Assembly: GCA_026982415.1 (NCBI GenBank)
Contig: JALSHE010000036.1
Coordinates: forward strand, 1-64,000
Direction: 5' to 3'
DNA: 64,000 nucleotides
Source: Robiginitomaculum sp.
GTDB lineage: Bacteria; Pseudomonadota; Alphaproteobacteria; Caulobacterales; Maricaulaceae
Shown: positions 36,157-44,978 of the stretch, piece after piece
Layout: every line of letters begins with the position of its first letter
Numbering within the stretch: the stretch's first letter is position 1
Notes under the pieces: model-generated
The model's input: the letters and a program-made list of their open reading frames with translations, nothing else
The model's database searches: none
What the model was told of the DNA's origin: nothing
Position numbers and translations under genes: made by a program

Positions 36157-37215
36157 TTACATTGAAGGCGCGACCTGTTTCTCTTTCACATCCGGGTCTC
36201 CGTCCGCCGATAGCATCACCGCTATCCAGCGCGTGGTTGAGAACTGCGCCAAAATAATCATTAAAATCACCGTAAGCGGCGCAGAGAGAAACGCCCCGAC
36301 CCCGCCCCACATGGCCTGCCATAGCACGAGGGATAATATCACGACCAGCGCCGATAAATTCATACTATCGCCCATCATTTTGGGCTGCACGGTGTTGGAA
36401 ATAATGAACTGCACAAAGAACAGAAGCCCCGCCATAATGCCTACGGGCAGCAGGGTATCAAATTGCACAAGCGCAAACATGGCAGGTAATATCCCCGCAA
36501 GAACAGAGCCAACCACCGGAATATAATTCAAGATAAAAATCACCAAGGCCCAAAACAAAGCATTATCAAGCCCAAACATTTTCATCACCGCAAAACTAAG
36601 CACGGTCATAACAATGCTCATCAAGGTCTGAATACCGAGATATTTCTCGATGCTAACACGGATGCGCTCCCCGACCCGCGCCGCCTGCTCGCGCTTTTCG
36701 GGGTCCGGCCAAAGATCGTGCATTTTCTTACCGAACGAATTTTGTGCCGCAAACAAAAACACCACATAAAGCGCGATAAACACAAAGCTCGACATGACGC
36801 CCTGCACGGAACGGGCAAACCCGCCCAGTAAAGCCTCGACCCGCGAGGAAATACCAAAACGCTCGTTCAGCCCGTCCCAACTACCATCTCCGAACCGCTC
36901 TATGACCGGGTTAACAATTTCGCTAAGCCGGTGTTCATAATCATTGGCATTGGCGGCCACATCAAAGGCCGTACCGGCAATGATCAAACCAATGCCGACC
37001 ATGCTGGCAATCACCACAAAAAACGCAATGCCGAGCGTCGCCATATAAGGCAGGAAGCTTATCTTGGCATTCAGCCATTTAGCAAATGCATCAATGATTA
37101 GCCAAAAGAAAACCGCCAGCGCAAAGGGAGCCAAAATATCCCGCATCCAATAAAGAACCCAAGCCCCCAAAACAAACGCCATAAACAAAAGACTAACCCG
37201 CGTAGCTCTATCCAT
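36157..37215 (-). CDS. AI-2E family transporter (PerM-like permease)
   Basis: 352-aa integral membrane protein with about eight hydrophobic helices and the PerM/TqsA layout: a pair of N-terminal helices (LLFMAFVLGAWVLYWMRDILAPF), a long amphipathic periplasmic or cytoplasmic section (about 85-130), and a C-terminal core with ILNYIPVVGSVLAGILPAMFAL and a GDSMNLSALVVILSL segment. Members export signals, ions or metabolites; specificity cannot be read from sequence. Its stop lies 4 bp from the end of the convergent IclR gene. Confidence 0.88.
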   Translation of the reverse strand: MDRATRVSLLFMAFVLGAWVLYWMRDILAPFALAVFFWLIIDAFAKWLNAKISFLPYMATLGIAFFVVIASMVGIGLIIAGTAFDVAANANDYEHRLSEIVNPVIERFGDGSWDGLNERFGISSRVEALLGGFARSVQGVMSSFVFIALYVVFLFAAQNSFGKKMHDLWPDPEKREQAARVGERIRVSIEKYLGIQTLMSIVMTVLSFAVMKMFGLDNALFWALVIFILNYIPVVGSVLAGILPAMFALVQFDTLLPVGIMAGLLFFVQFIISNTVQPKMMGDSMNLSALVVILSLVLWQAMWGGVGAFLSAPLTVILMIILAQFSTTRWIAVMLSADGDPDVKEKQVAPSM

Positions 37216-37324
37216 AATAATCTCCCAGATTGGCGTTAAGCCTAGCCCGTAGTTCGATGAATGTTAAGAGGAGATTCTATATTCCCGCCACCCCTAATCT
37301 CACAACCCTAATCCCACTACACCC

Positions 37325-37978
37325 TTAATCCCACTTCATAGGCGGGGCGTCTTGGCTTAGGTCTTTTATTGTGGTTTTTAGGTTTTTCATGAAGTTGTAT
37401 TTTTCTCCTGCGCCCTCATCACTCCATCTGATTGGCTTGCCGATTACGGCGGTGCAGTTGAACGGGACGAGGAGTTTTGAGCCGCGCGGCATGACGCGGC
37501 CTGCGCCTTGAATGTAGACTGGGGTGACGGGTGCGTCCGGGAATTGTTCGGCGAGACGAGCTACTCCGGTTTTGAAATCTTCCATTTCTTCGGCTTCGCC
37601 CCGTGTGCCTTCGGGGAATATGACCAGTATTTTGCCGTCCGCCATGGCCGTTTTACAGTCCGCTAATAGGTCTTCGCCGGAGCCTGCATTTTTGCGGTGT
37701 ATAGGGATCATGCCGATGATATACCGCGAAACCCAGCTTAGGGTTCTGGTGCGCAAGAAATGATCTGCCGCACCTACGGGGCGTACATTTGGCAAAATCC
37801 GCGACGAAAATAGCGATAGTAAAATCAAGGTATCAATATGGCTGTTATGGTTGGCGGCGACGATAGCCGGGCCTTTGGTCGGTAAGTGTTCCTTGCCGAT
37901 TATATCCAGCCCAATGAGCAAATGCGCCACCGGGCGGGCGATGAAAATCTGTATGGCTTGCCTGAAATATTTTTTCAT
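37325..37978 (-). CDS. 1-Acyl-sn-glycerol-3-phosphate acyltransferase-like protein
   Basis: 217-aa PlsC-family acyltransferase. Block I HX4D is at His44-Asp49 (NHNSHID), block III is FPEGTRG near residues 121-127, and later VTPVYIQGAG fits block IV. It would acylate lysophosphatidate or a related lipid at the inner membrane. It lies 14 bp downstream of the CdsA-like gene and in an operon with it; opposite them sits a CDP-alcohol phosphotransferase, so the three steps PA synthesis, CDP-DAG formation and head-group transfer are grouped. Confidence 0.85.
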   Translation of the reverse strand: MKKYFRQAIQIFIARPVAHLLIGLDIIGKEHLPTKGPAIVAANHNSHIDTLILLSLFSSRILPNVRPVGAADHFLRTRTLSWVSRYIIGMIPIHRKNAGSGEDLLADCKTAMADGKILVIFPEGTRGEAEEMEDFKTGVARLAEQFPDAPVTPVYIQGAGRVMPRGSKLLVPFNCTAVIGKPIRWSDEGAGEKYNFMKNLKTTIKDLSQDAPPMKWD

Positions 37979-37992
37979 TTCTAAAACCGCTC

Positions 37993-38955
37993 CTAAAACC
38001 TATCTAGCGCGAAATAAGCCAGCATGTGGAAATACCACGGCGCGGTGAACATTAAACTATCGAGCCTATCCAGCGCACCGCCGTGTCCGGGGATCAGCAA
38101 GCTGGTATCTTTGACGCCCAAATCCCGCTTGATGGCCGACATAGTGATGTCGCCAAAAAAACCAATTACGGGCAAAGTCGCACCAATCCAAACACTTGGC
38201 CAAAATGTCAGCGGTGTGAAATAGGGTGCCAACACCACGAACAAAATGCCCGTTGTGACAAAGCCGCCTATGGCACCCTCCCAGGTTTTGTTGGGACTGA
38301 TATTGGGGCTGATTTTATGCCGCCCGAAAATTTTGCCCCACATATATTGGGCCATGTCGTTAAACTGGGTCACGAATATCAGGAAAAACACCAGACCCGC
38401 CGCCCCCGCCATAGGCACTTCGGCGGCAGGTGTGCGCATGAGAAAGGCCACATGGCCAAGGTTAAACACACAGACAATAAGTCCCCATTGCAAAATCCCG
38501 ATCGTGGCGAGATAACCGTCCGTGCGTTTGGTCAAGGCCATCATCACGGCGCTGGCGAGGAATACATAAACAGGAATGGTCACGAGGAAAAACATGTAAT
38601 TATTGATCCATATGGCACCATAACTGACCAAAACCATAAGATAAGCAAATAGCACAACGCCCCTGTCCTCTTTGCGGGTCGGGGCCAGGGTCAGATATTC
38701 CTTGAGGGCGATATAGCTGATATAGGTGAACAGAACGGTGAACGCCTGCCAGCCGAGCAGTAACGCCCCGATAAGAAGGCCGCACATCACCCACCAAGAC
38801 TGCATGCGGGGCTTAAGGTCGTCCCACTTTCCGGGTTTAAATTTGGGCAGGGCCACAGCCAAAATACTGCCCATGACCAACAGGGCAAACAATCCCCCAA
38901 AGCCAATTTGCAAGGGCCCGGGTATGTCCGCCAGATAATTCATTAGCCAATTCAT
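37993..38955 (-). CDS. Phosphatidate cytidylyltransferase-family protein (CdsA/YnbB-like)
   Basis: 320-aa integral membrane enzyme, about eight helices, that makes CDP-diacylglycerol from phosphatidate and CTP. The C-terminal third has the family signature: FNDMAQYMWGKIFGRHKISP, SPNKTWEGAIGG, GDITMSAIKRDLGVKD and GHGGALDRLDSL. The house-keeping cdsA is normally found with uppS and dxr; here it is beside a CDP-alcohol phosphotransferase, as in E. coli ynbAB, so this is probably a second, specialised copy. Confidence 0.85.
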   Translation of the reverse strand: MNWLMNYLADIPGPLQIGFGGLFALLVMGSILAVALPKFKPGKWDDLKPRMQSWWVMCGLLIGALLLGWQAFTVLFTYISYIALKEYLTLAPTRKEDRGVVLFAYLMVLVSYGAIWINNYMFFLVTIPVYVFLASAVMMALTKRTDGYLATIGILQWGLIVCVFNLGHVAFLMRTPAAEVPMAGAAGLVFFLIFVTQFNDMAQYMWGKIFGRHKISPNISPNKTWEGAIGGFVTTGILFVVLAPYFTPLTFWPSVWIGATLPVIGFFGDITMSAIKRDLGVKDTSLLIPGHGGALDRLDSLMFTAPWYFHMLAYFALDRF

Positions 38956-38980
38956 AAGTATTATCCTAGAGCATTAAATC

Positions 38981-39397
38981 ATGAGCGAAACAAGTTTATT
39001 TAAAACCGTGATGAATAGCACATTTGTGCATGTGGGCTTTGCCTTCCTCGCCATGGGCAGTTGGGCGGTATTTGCCAACCGCGCCCACCCCATGCCGGAA
39101 CCACTAATCGCTGGCTTGGTGCAAGGCACTTTGTCAGGAGCAATAACGCTGGTGATGAAAAAAGCACTGGAGGCTTTGTCGCGATTATTTTTTGCGGGCG
39201 GCAAGATAAAATCTGCGCTGGTTTTGCCGCCACTCATCGTCTGTAGTATTTCTCTGCTGGTCTTAATCAGCGCACATAGGGCGGCAGGCACACCAGAGCT
39301 TGCGGCCACCATTGTCTTGCCCTTTAGCGTTGCCTTTAGCTATGCATGTTTATACGCCTATAATTTATGGCGAACTGAAAGAGACAATCATGAATGA
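38981..39397 (+). CDS. Small membrane protein in phospholipid module
   Basis: 138-aa protein with three to four membrane helices (HVGFAFLAMGSWAVFAN, PLIAGLVQGTLSGAITLVM, SALVLPPLIVCSISLLVLI and TIVLPFSVAFSYACLYAYNLW). No family recognised. It starts 25 bp from the divergent CdsA-like gene, so both promoters overlap, and overlaps the CDP-alcohol phosphotransferase gene by 8 bp, hence likely part of the same lipid pathway, perhaps as a chaperone or flippase-like partner. Confidence 0.6.
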   Translation: MSETSLFKTVMNSTFVHVGFAFLAMGSWAVFANRAHPMPEPLIAGLVQGTLSGAITLVMKKALEALSRLFFAGGKIKSALVLPPLIVCSISLLVLISAHRAAGTPELAATIVLPFSVAFSYACLYAYNLWRTERDNHE

Positions 39398-40043
39398 ACC
39401 CGATAGCCGCCGACCCATCGCAGCCCGCAATACCGGATGGGCCGATAAAATCGCCCGCTGGCTAGCGAGTACGGGTATCACACCCAACCAAATATCCTTT
39501 GCCAGCATGGTGTTTGGGGTTCTGGCGGCGGGGTTGTTTTTCTTGAGCGCCGACCAATTCGGTGAACGCAGTGTTTGGGCGCAAGCGGGGCTTCTCGTCG
39601 GCGCAATACTCACAATACAAATGCGGCTTTTATGCAACCTGTTTGATGGCATGGTCGCAGTCGAGGGCGGCAAAGGTGCCAAGGACGGCCCGTTTTGGAA
39701 CGAGTTTCCAGACCGTGTCTCTGACTTGGCCATATTCGCAGGCGCAGGTTATGCCGCCGGATACCCGGAGCTTGGCTGGGCGGTCGGCGGACTTGCCGTC
39801 ATGGCCGCCTATGTGCGCGAACTGGGCCACGCCGTAGGATTGGATGCAGATTTCATCGGCCCCATGGCCAAGCAACACCGCATGGCCTTTCTCTGCCTCG
39901 GCGCGCTCATCACCTGTTTCGAGCACCTCTGGAACTGGCAAGGCAAAGCCCTGTTCATCACCTTGCTCATAATCGCCATAGGCACAATCATGACAATAAT
40001 TCGTAGAGCTGTGCGGCAGGTTCGGGCTTTGAAGCAAACCTAA
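39390..40043 (+). CDS. CDP-alcohol phosphatidyltransferase family protein
   Basis: 217-aa membrane enzyme that transfers a phosphatidyl group from CDP-diacylglycerol to an alcohol. The metal-binding signature is a variant: FDGMVAVEGG, then PFWNEFPDRVSD, keeping the DG and the DRxxD aspartates but with Val in place of the usual Arg after Ala. That variant resembles the YnbA-like group. The start at 39390 overlaps the preceding gene by 8 bp; a longer frame starting at 39300 lies wholly in that gene and is not favoured. The alcohol is unknown. Confidence 0.85.
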   Translation: MNEPDSRRPIAARNTGWADKIARWLASTGITPNQISFASMVFGVLAAGLFFLSADQFGERSVWAQAGLLVGAILTIQMRLLCNLFDGMVAVEGGKGAKDGPFWNEFPDRVSDLAIFAGAGYAAGYPELGWAVGGLAVMAAYVRELGHAVGLDADFIGPMAKQHRMAFLCLGALITCFEHLWNWQGKALFITLLIIAIGTIMTIIRRAVRQVRALKQT

Positions 40044-40046
40044 CTT

Positions 40047-40244
40047 CATCCTCACCCCGTTTACGGGGGAGGTGCCGGAGCGAAGCGTAGGCGGAGGGGG
40101 AAGCAACTATCGCCCGACACAGCATCTGATGAGTACCATTATATCTAGCCAATTTAACCTAACATATTGTCCGGTGGGTGCTGAAACTTGCTTCCCCCTC
40201 CGCCCCTAAGAGGGGGCACCTCCCCCACAAGTGGGGTGAGGATG
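40047..40244. repeat. 198-bp long palindromic element upstream of the catabolic cluster
   Basis: Three sets of perfect, nested inverted arms: CATCCTCACCCC (40047-40058) with GGGGTGAGGATG (40233-40244), GGGGGAGGTGCC (40065-40076) with GGCACCTCCCCC (40215-40226), and a 17-bp arm at 40090-40106 with its complement at 40188-40204. The centre (about 40107-40187) is AT-richer and holds no gene. It looks like a MITE-like or REP-like element and is related in motif to the elements at 42714 and 48456. Confidence 0.85.
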
Positions 40245-40335
40245 GGTGCCCTTTCTCAATTCCCCCTCCACTTGATAAAAATCAAAGTGTTGTGGGCGAC
40301 ACCTGCTATACTCTGGGAAATAGCGGGAGAACATC

Positions 40336-41025
40336 ATGGAATTTATGGCTGAGAATGCGGTGCCTATTTTACGCTGGTTACATATTTTGGCTATGGTATA
40401 TTGGCTGGGCGGAGAATGGGGCGTGTTTCAAACTGCCTATAAAGTCACTGACCCCACGCTCCCCTTCGCCGAGCGTATGCGCCATATGGATACGGCGTTT
40501 CGCATAGATATTTTGGCGCGTACCGGAATTATTTCCCTGCTGCCCCTTGGCTTACATATGGGTTATATTTACGGGATTGTGTCCGTAGACCCAATCTGGC
40601 TTATGGTCATGTGGGTTTTGTATTTTATCCTGTTCGCAATTACCTATGGTGCCTATTTCAAACGCGGCACCCCGCTTGGGGCGCGCTTGCGGCTTATTGA
40701 AGATTGGAGCCGGTATATTCTCATTCCGACCCTCACGATTATCGGCCTATCGTCCTTGCTCGGCTACGGCCCGTTCGAAGCTGGCGAGGGGCAAAAATGG
40801 TATAGCGCCAAGGTTATGACCTTTGGCATGCTGTTAATCATTGGTGTTATCCTGCGTTATGTCATGCATGAATGGCCACAATTGTTTCAAATTCTCGCCG
40901 CAGGCCCCAATGATGCAGCCGAAGCCAAATTGGCCAAGTCCATTCGCCTCGCCCGCACCGTCGCCTATATATACTGGGTCGGGATTGCCACTGTTGCATT
41001 TTTTGGCTCGGTGAAGCCGTTTTAA
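40336..41025 (+). CDS. Membrane protein with urate-oxidase-N-like features
   Basis: 229-aa protein with six to seven membrane helices. The first, ILRWLHILAMVYWLGGEWGVF, with its conserved WLH, resembles the N-terminal helix of PuuD-type membrane urate oxidases and some cytochrome-b-like proteins; further histidines (HMDTAF, LHMGYIY, MHEWPQ) could bind haem. The match is by eye only. It lies 55 bp upstream of the isochorismatase gene and is the first gene of the rightward run. If it is an oxidase, it would suit a purine-like or heterocycle pathway with the PuuE-like proteins next door; it may also be an unrelated transporter. Confidence 0.45.
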   Translation: MEFMAENAVPILRWLHILAMVYWLGGEWGVFQTAYKVTDPTLPFAERMRHMDTAFRIDILARTGIISLLPLGLHMGYIYGIVSVDPIWLMVMWVLYFILFAITYGAYFKRGTPLGARLRLIEDWSRYILIPTLTIIGLSSLLGYGPFEAGEGQKWYSAKVMTFGMLLIIGVILRYVMHEWPQLFQILAAGPNDAAEAKLAKSIRLARTVAYIYWVGIATVAFFGSVKPF

Positions 41026-41080
41026 TTGACTCAAAAGATATATCACTATAACTTTTACCCTGACAGGGAGCAAAAATAGA

Positions 41081-41773
41081 ATGACACCAACAAAGCCGAC
41101 TATGGAGATTTCCAACGAAACGGCACGGGAAATTTTCGAGCGTGTTCATGCCAACACAAAGCGCGCCAAATTCGGCTTTGGCGACAAGCTGGCCATTGTC
41201 AATGTTGACCCACAAAAGGGCTATACCCGCCCGGATTTATTTCCCAATACCGCCTATATCACCGACCCAAAACAAATGGATTATATCGACCAAATTTCCA
41301 AATTGGCACGGAAGAAAAATTTACCAGTCGTCTGGACACATGTAGCCTATATGGAAAACGCGGCGGATGCGGGAATTTGGGGCACGCGCACCGACACGCC
41401 CGACAGTTTGCAAAATATCAAATACCGTTCAGAGCGCCACGCATTTGATGACCGTATCGAAATCGACCGCGCGGTAGACGCGGTTTACACCAAACGCATG
41501 CCGAGCGCATTTTTCGAGACGCCCTTACATTCGTTCTTAACTTGGCACAAAGTCGACACGGTTATCGTCACGGGCGGCTCCACATCCGGCTGTGTGCGGG
41601 CAACTGCGGTGGATAGTCTATCGCGCGGTTACCGCACGATTGTGCCGATTGAATGTGTCGCCGACAAACATGAAAGCTACCACTTTGCCAATTTAACAGA
41701 TTTGCAGATTAAATATGCAGACGTGGTCAAGGTGGCGGAAGTTATAGACTGGTTGAGCGCTTATGAAAGCTGA
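41081..41773 (+). CDS. Isochorismatase-family cysteine hydrolase (first copy)
   Basis: 230-aa cytoplasmic hydrolase. The triad of the family is visible: Asp in LAIVNVDPQKGY (about residue 46), Lys in AVYTKRMPSAF and the nucleophile Cys in TSGCVRATAVDS. The oxyanion segment and that Cys motif resemble N-carbamoylsarcosine amidase and maleamate amidase, so it probably cuts a C-N bond and releases ammonia. It has a 30-residue N-terminal extension absent from the second copy at 49454. The next gene overlaps its end by 11 bp. Confidence 0.85.
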   Translation: MTPTKPTMEISNETAREIFERVHANTKRAKFGFGDKLAIVNVDPQKGYTRPDLFPNTAYITDPKQMDYIDQISKLARKKNLPVVWTHVAYMENAADAGIWGTRTDTPDSLQNIKYRSERHAFDDRIEIDRAVDAVYTKRMPSAFFETPLHSFLTWHKVDTVIVTGGSTSGCVRATAVDSLSRGYRTIVPIECVADKHESYHFANLTDLQIKYADVVKVAEVIDWLSAYES

Positions 41774-42686
41774 TCCCAAGCTTTATGATTATTGGCCTTA
41801 TGTGAACCGTCCGAAAATTATTTGGCCGGGGGGTAAGAAATTGGCATTTTGGGTGGCGCCCAATATCGAGTTTTACGAACTTGACCCGCCGCCCAATCCC
41901 AAACGAACACCTTGGCCGCGCCCGACGCCCGACATTGTGCCCTACTCTTACCGCGACCATGGTAATCGGGTGGGTCATTGGCGGTTGATGGAGTTGATGG
42001 ACAAATACGCGGTGCGCGGTTCTGTGTCTCTGTCCACCGCCGTTTGCCAGCACCACCCCGAAATTATCGAAGCTTGTAACGCGCGGGGTTGGGAGTTTTT
42101 CTCTCACGGTATTTACAACACACGCTACACTTACGGCATGTCCCGCGCCCAAGAAGACGCTATGATTAAGGACAGTATCAAGACGGTTAAAAAGACAACA
42201 GGGCAAAGAGTGCGCGGCTATCTCGCCCCGGCTTTAACCCATTCGGAGCATACGGTTGAACTTTTGGCAGAGAACAATATCTGGTATTCGTGCGATCTGT
42301 TCCAAGACGACCAGCCCCAACCACTACACACCAAGAAAAAATCCAAGCTTATCTCCATGCCTTATTCATTAGAGGTCAATGACCATTATGCCTTTAATGT
42401 ATACGGACAAAGCGCCGGGCAATATGCCGATTTGCTCAAACGGCATTTTGATCAGCTTTTGCGCGAAGGGGAAACCAGCGGCACGGTGATGTGTATTCCG
42501 CTCCATGCTTACCTGATAGGCCGCGCCCACCGCATCGGCCCATTTGCCGAAGTTCTGGACTATATCACAAGCCACAAAGACGAGGTTTGGGTGACAACGG
42601 CGGTGGAAATCGCCGAGTTTTACCGCAAGGAATGTTACGCGGATGCGAAGAAGCATATTAAGCAGGTGAATAGGGTGGGAGGATAA
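41763..42686 (+). CDS. PuuE-like polysaccharide-deacetylase-fold hydrolase (first copy)
   Basis: 307-aa NodB-fold protein. Like the metal-independent allantoinase PuuE it lacks the NodB DD and HxxxH metal motifs, but keeps GNRVGHWRLMELMDKYAVRGSVSLSTAV, a SHG-x-x-N segment (FFSHGIYNTRYTYG) and a GYLAPALTHSEHTVELLAEN core. Such enzymes open cyclic amides or ureides. About 40 percent alike by eye to the protein at 42872, which lies 185 bp further on behind a palindromic element. Substrate unknown. Confidence 0.8.
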   Translation: MKADPKLYDYWPYVNRPKIIWPGGKKLAFWVAPNIEFYELDPPPNPKRTPWPRPTPDIVPYSYRDHGNRVGHWRLMELMDKYAVRGSVSLSTAVCQHHPEIIEACNARGWEFFSHGIYNTRYTYGMSRAQEDAMIKDSIKTVKKTTGQRVRGYLAPALTHSEHTVELLAENNIWYSCDLFQDDQPQPLHTKKKSKLISMPYSLEVNDHYAFNVYGQSAGQYADLLKRHFDQLLREGETSGTVMCIPLHAYLIGRAHRIGPFAEVLDYITSHKDEVWVTTAVEIAEFYRKECYADAKKHIKQVNRVGG

Positions 42687-42713
42687 AGGATTATGTCTAC
42701 ATTTAACATCGTA

Positions 42714-42848
42714 CCCCCTCACCTTGTTCCTCTCCCCATGGGAGAGGAGACGTTGCCAAATCTTCCATCCTATCTGCATAGACACTGTGTAGGTTGGGCA
42801 ACCTTAGCCTCTCCCATAGGGAGAGGCGCGCGACAGCGGGTGAGGGGA
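42714..42848. repeat. Palindromic element inside the catabolic cluster
   Basis: Outer arms CCCCTCACC (42715-42723) and GGTGAGGGG (42839-42847). Inside are two hairpins built from the same sequence, CCTCTCCC/GGGAGAGG at 42729-42747 and 42808-42826, and a central AGGTT/AACCT stem. It fills most of the gap between the two PuuE-like genes and contains no supported ORF. It may have been inserted into the operon. Confidence 0.8.
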
Positions 42849-42871
42849 TGGGATGTTGATGGGGTATACAC

Positions 42872-43795
42872 ATGACCCTACCCAAATCCTACCTTAAATA
42901 TCCCAAACGCAAAAAGGGCATGGATCATGATCTGTATCCCTATAGCAATATGTTTGAGCGGAAGCCCATTGTTTGGCCGGGGCGGAAGAATGTAGCGCTT
43001 TGGGTGACAGTTGCGCTGGAGTATTTTCCGCTAACTTCAAGCACCGAAGCACCGTTCAAAGCGCAAGGGAATATGGTCACGCCTTACCCAGACTACCGTA
43101 CCTATACGGCGCGGGAATATGGCAATAGGGTTGGTATTTTTCGTATTTTGAAAGTGTTTGATAAATTAGGCATCAAAGCAAGCTTCCCGACCAATACGGC
43201 ATTGGCCAATCGCTATCCATTCTTAATCAACGAGATCGCGAAGCGCGGCCATGAATTTATCGGCCACGGCACGGATATGAATGCGCTGCATTACGGCGGC
43301 ATAGATAAAGACACCGAACGCAAGCAGATAAAAAATGCACTAAATGGCTTGCGCAAAGCCACCGGGCAAGATGTGACGGGATGGCTATCCCCTGCCCGCA
43401 GTGAAAGTGAAAATACATTGGAACTGTTGGCGGAACAAGGCGCAGACTATGTGTGCGACTGGGTCAATGACGATATGCCTTACAGTATAGGAAGTGAGAA
43501 AAAACTTATTGCTATGCCCCACACTATGGAGCTTGAAGACAGACAGCTTTTGGTCAATCTTGGGCAAGACGAAACCACATGGAAAAACCAAATCCTGACC
43601 GCCTTTGATTGCCTGCACCGTGAGAGCAAAACCTACGGCGGTCGGATATTGCACATCTCTCTAACGCCCTATGTTATAGGGCAGGCTTGGCGCATCAAAA
43701 CCTTATATGACACGCTGGAAATCCTGATGGAAACCGGATGGGTATGGAATGCGGCGGGTGCGGAAATTGCTCATGAATGGAGAGCACAGCAATGA
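42872..43795 (+). CDS. PuuE-like polysaccharide-deacetylase-fold hydrolase (second copy)
   Basis: 307-aa paralogue of the preceding protein with the same length and layout: VWPGRKNVALWVTVALEYFPL, YGNRVGIFRILKVFDKLGIKASFPTNTALANRYP, the GHGTDMN segment and GWLSPARSESENTLELLAEQGADYVCDW. It too lacks the NodB metal ligands. The active-site loop differs (GHG-TDMN against SHG-IYNT), suggesting a related but different substrate or the next ring. Its end overlaps the CoA-transferase start by ATGA. Confidence 0.8.
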   Translation: MTLPKSYLKYPKRKKGMDHDLYPYSNMFERKPIVWPGRKNVALWVTVALEYFPLTSSTEAPFKAQGNMVTPYPDYRTYTAREYGNRVGIFRILKVFDKLGIKASFPTNTALANRYPFLINEIAKRGHEFIGHGTDMNALHYGGIDKDTERKQIKNALNGLRKATGQDVTGWLSPARSESENTLELLAEQGADYVCDWVNDDMPYSIGSEKKLIAMPHTMELEDRQLLVNLGQDETTWKNQILTAFDCLHRESKTYGGRILHISLTPYVIGQAWRIKTLYDTLEILMETGWVWNAAGAEIAHEWRAQQ

Positions 43796-44976
43796 CCCTT
43801 CCGCATAACCTCCCTCTTGACGGCATCACCGTCATCGAATTTACCCATATGGTCATGGGGCCAGCCGTCGGTGCTATCCTTGCTGATTTGGGCGCGGACA
43901 TCATTCGTATCGAACCCATAGGCGGCGACAAAACCCGCACGCTGACAGGATCCGGCGCAGGATACTTTCCCATGTTTAACCGGGGCAAGAAAAGCCTATG
44001 TCTCAATCTAAAATCGGAAGTTGGCAAAAACGTCGCTCTAAGCCTGCTCAAAGACGCAGACGTTTTGGTCGAAAATTTTCGCCCCGGTGCTATGGATAAA
44101 TTGGGCTTTGGCTACGCGGATATGCACACCCACAATCCGCGCTTAATCTATGCTTCCGAAAAAGGCTTCTTGTCCGGCCCCTACGAACACCGCACGGCTC
44201 TGGACGAAGTCACACAAATGATGGGCGGGCTGGCTTATATGACCGGGCCGCCGGGGCGTCCACTTCGGGCGGGTGCCAGTGTCATAGATATAACGGGCGG
44301 TATGTTCGGGGCCATAGCTATCCTCGCCGCTTTGCAGCAACGCCACACCACGGGAGAAGGCCAAAAAGTTACGGCCGCCCTCTACGAAACCACAGCCTAT
44401 CTGGTCGGCCAACATATGGCGCAGCAATCGGTTACGGGCAGTGCCGCACAGCCCATGCCCGTGCGCACTTCGGCTTGGGCCATATACCAGATTTTCGACA
44501 CCAAGGACGACGACCAGATTTTTGTTGGTATTGTTAGCGATGCTCAGTGGCACACATTTTGTGACGCATTCGGTCTTGCGGATTTGAAGAACGACCTAGA
44601 TTATAAAACCAATAATGACCGAGTGGCCAATAAGGATAACCTCATTCCGGCAGTAGCCGCCATGTTCAAATCTTACGACAAATCTGAATTGATGGAAAAA
44701 CTAGAACATATCGGCCTGCCGTTCGCACCCGTTGCCAAGCCGTCTGATTTATTTGACGACAAGCATTTAAATGCAGGCGGTGGGTTGGTAGACGTAACCC
44801 TGCCGAATGGCAATGCCGCCAAACTGCCCGCATTGCCCATCGAAATGGATGGCCACAGGCTGGGCGCTGGTTCGGATTTATCCGCGCCGGGCGCCGATAC
44901 AGATAGGGTTTTGCAATCCCTCGGCTATGCTAGTGTGGATATTGAAGCGTTGAAAAAACTCGGTGTGATAGGATAA
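43792..44976 (+). CDS. Family III (CaiB/BaiF) CoA-transferase, first copy
   Basis: 394-aa enzyme that moves CoA between carboxylic acids. The N-terminal VIEFTHMVMGPAVGAILADLGADIIRIEP, NRGKKSLCLNLKS and VENFRPGAMDKLGFGY are diagnostic. The catalytic aspartate should be that in ASVIDITGGMFGA (about residue 164). ATG 43792 overlaps the previous stop (ATGA) and has GGAG nine bases before; an ATG 15 bases upstream is less likely. Probably activates the acid released by the amidases. Donor and acceptor are unknown. Confidence 0.92.
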   Translation: MTLPHNLPLDGITVIEFTHMVMGPAVGAILADLGADIIRIEPIGGDKTRTLTGSGAGYFPMFNRGKKSLCLNLKSEVGKNVALSLLKDADVLVENFRPGAMDKLGFGYADMHTHNPRLIYASEKGFLSGPYEHRTALDEVTQMMGGLAYMTGPPGRPLRAGASVIDITGGMFGAIAILAALQQRHTTGEGQKVTAALYETTAYLVGQHMAQQSVTGSAAQPMPVRTSAWAIYQIFDTKDDDQIFVGIVSDAQWHTFCDAFGLADLKNDLDYKTNNDRVANKDNLIPAVAAMFKSYDKSELMEKLEHIGLPFAPVAKPSDLFDDKHLNAGGGLVDVTLPNGNAAKLPALPIEMDGHRLGAGSDLSAPGADTDRVLQSLGYASVDIEALKKLGVIG

Positions 44977-44978
44977 AT

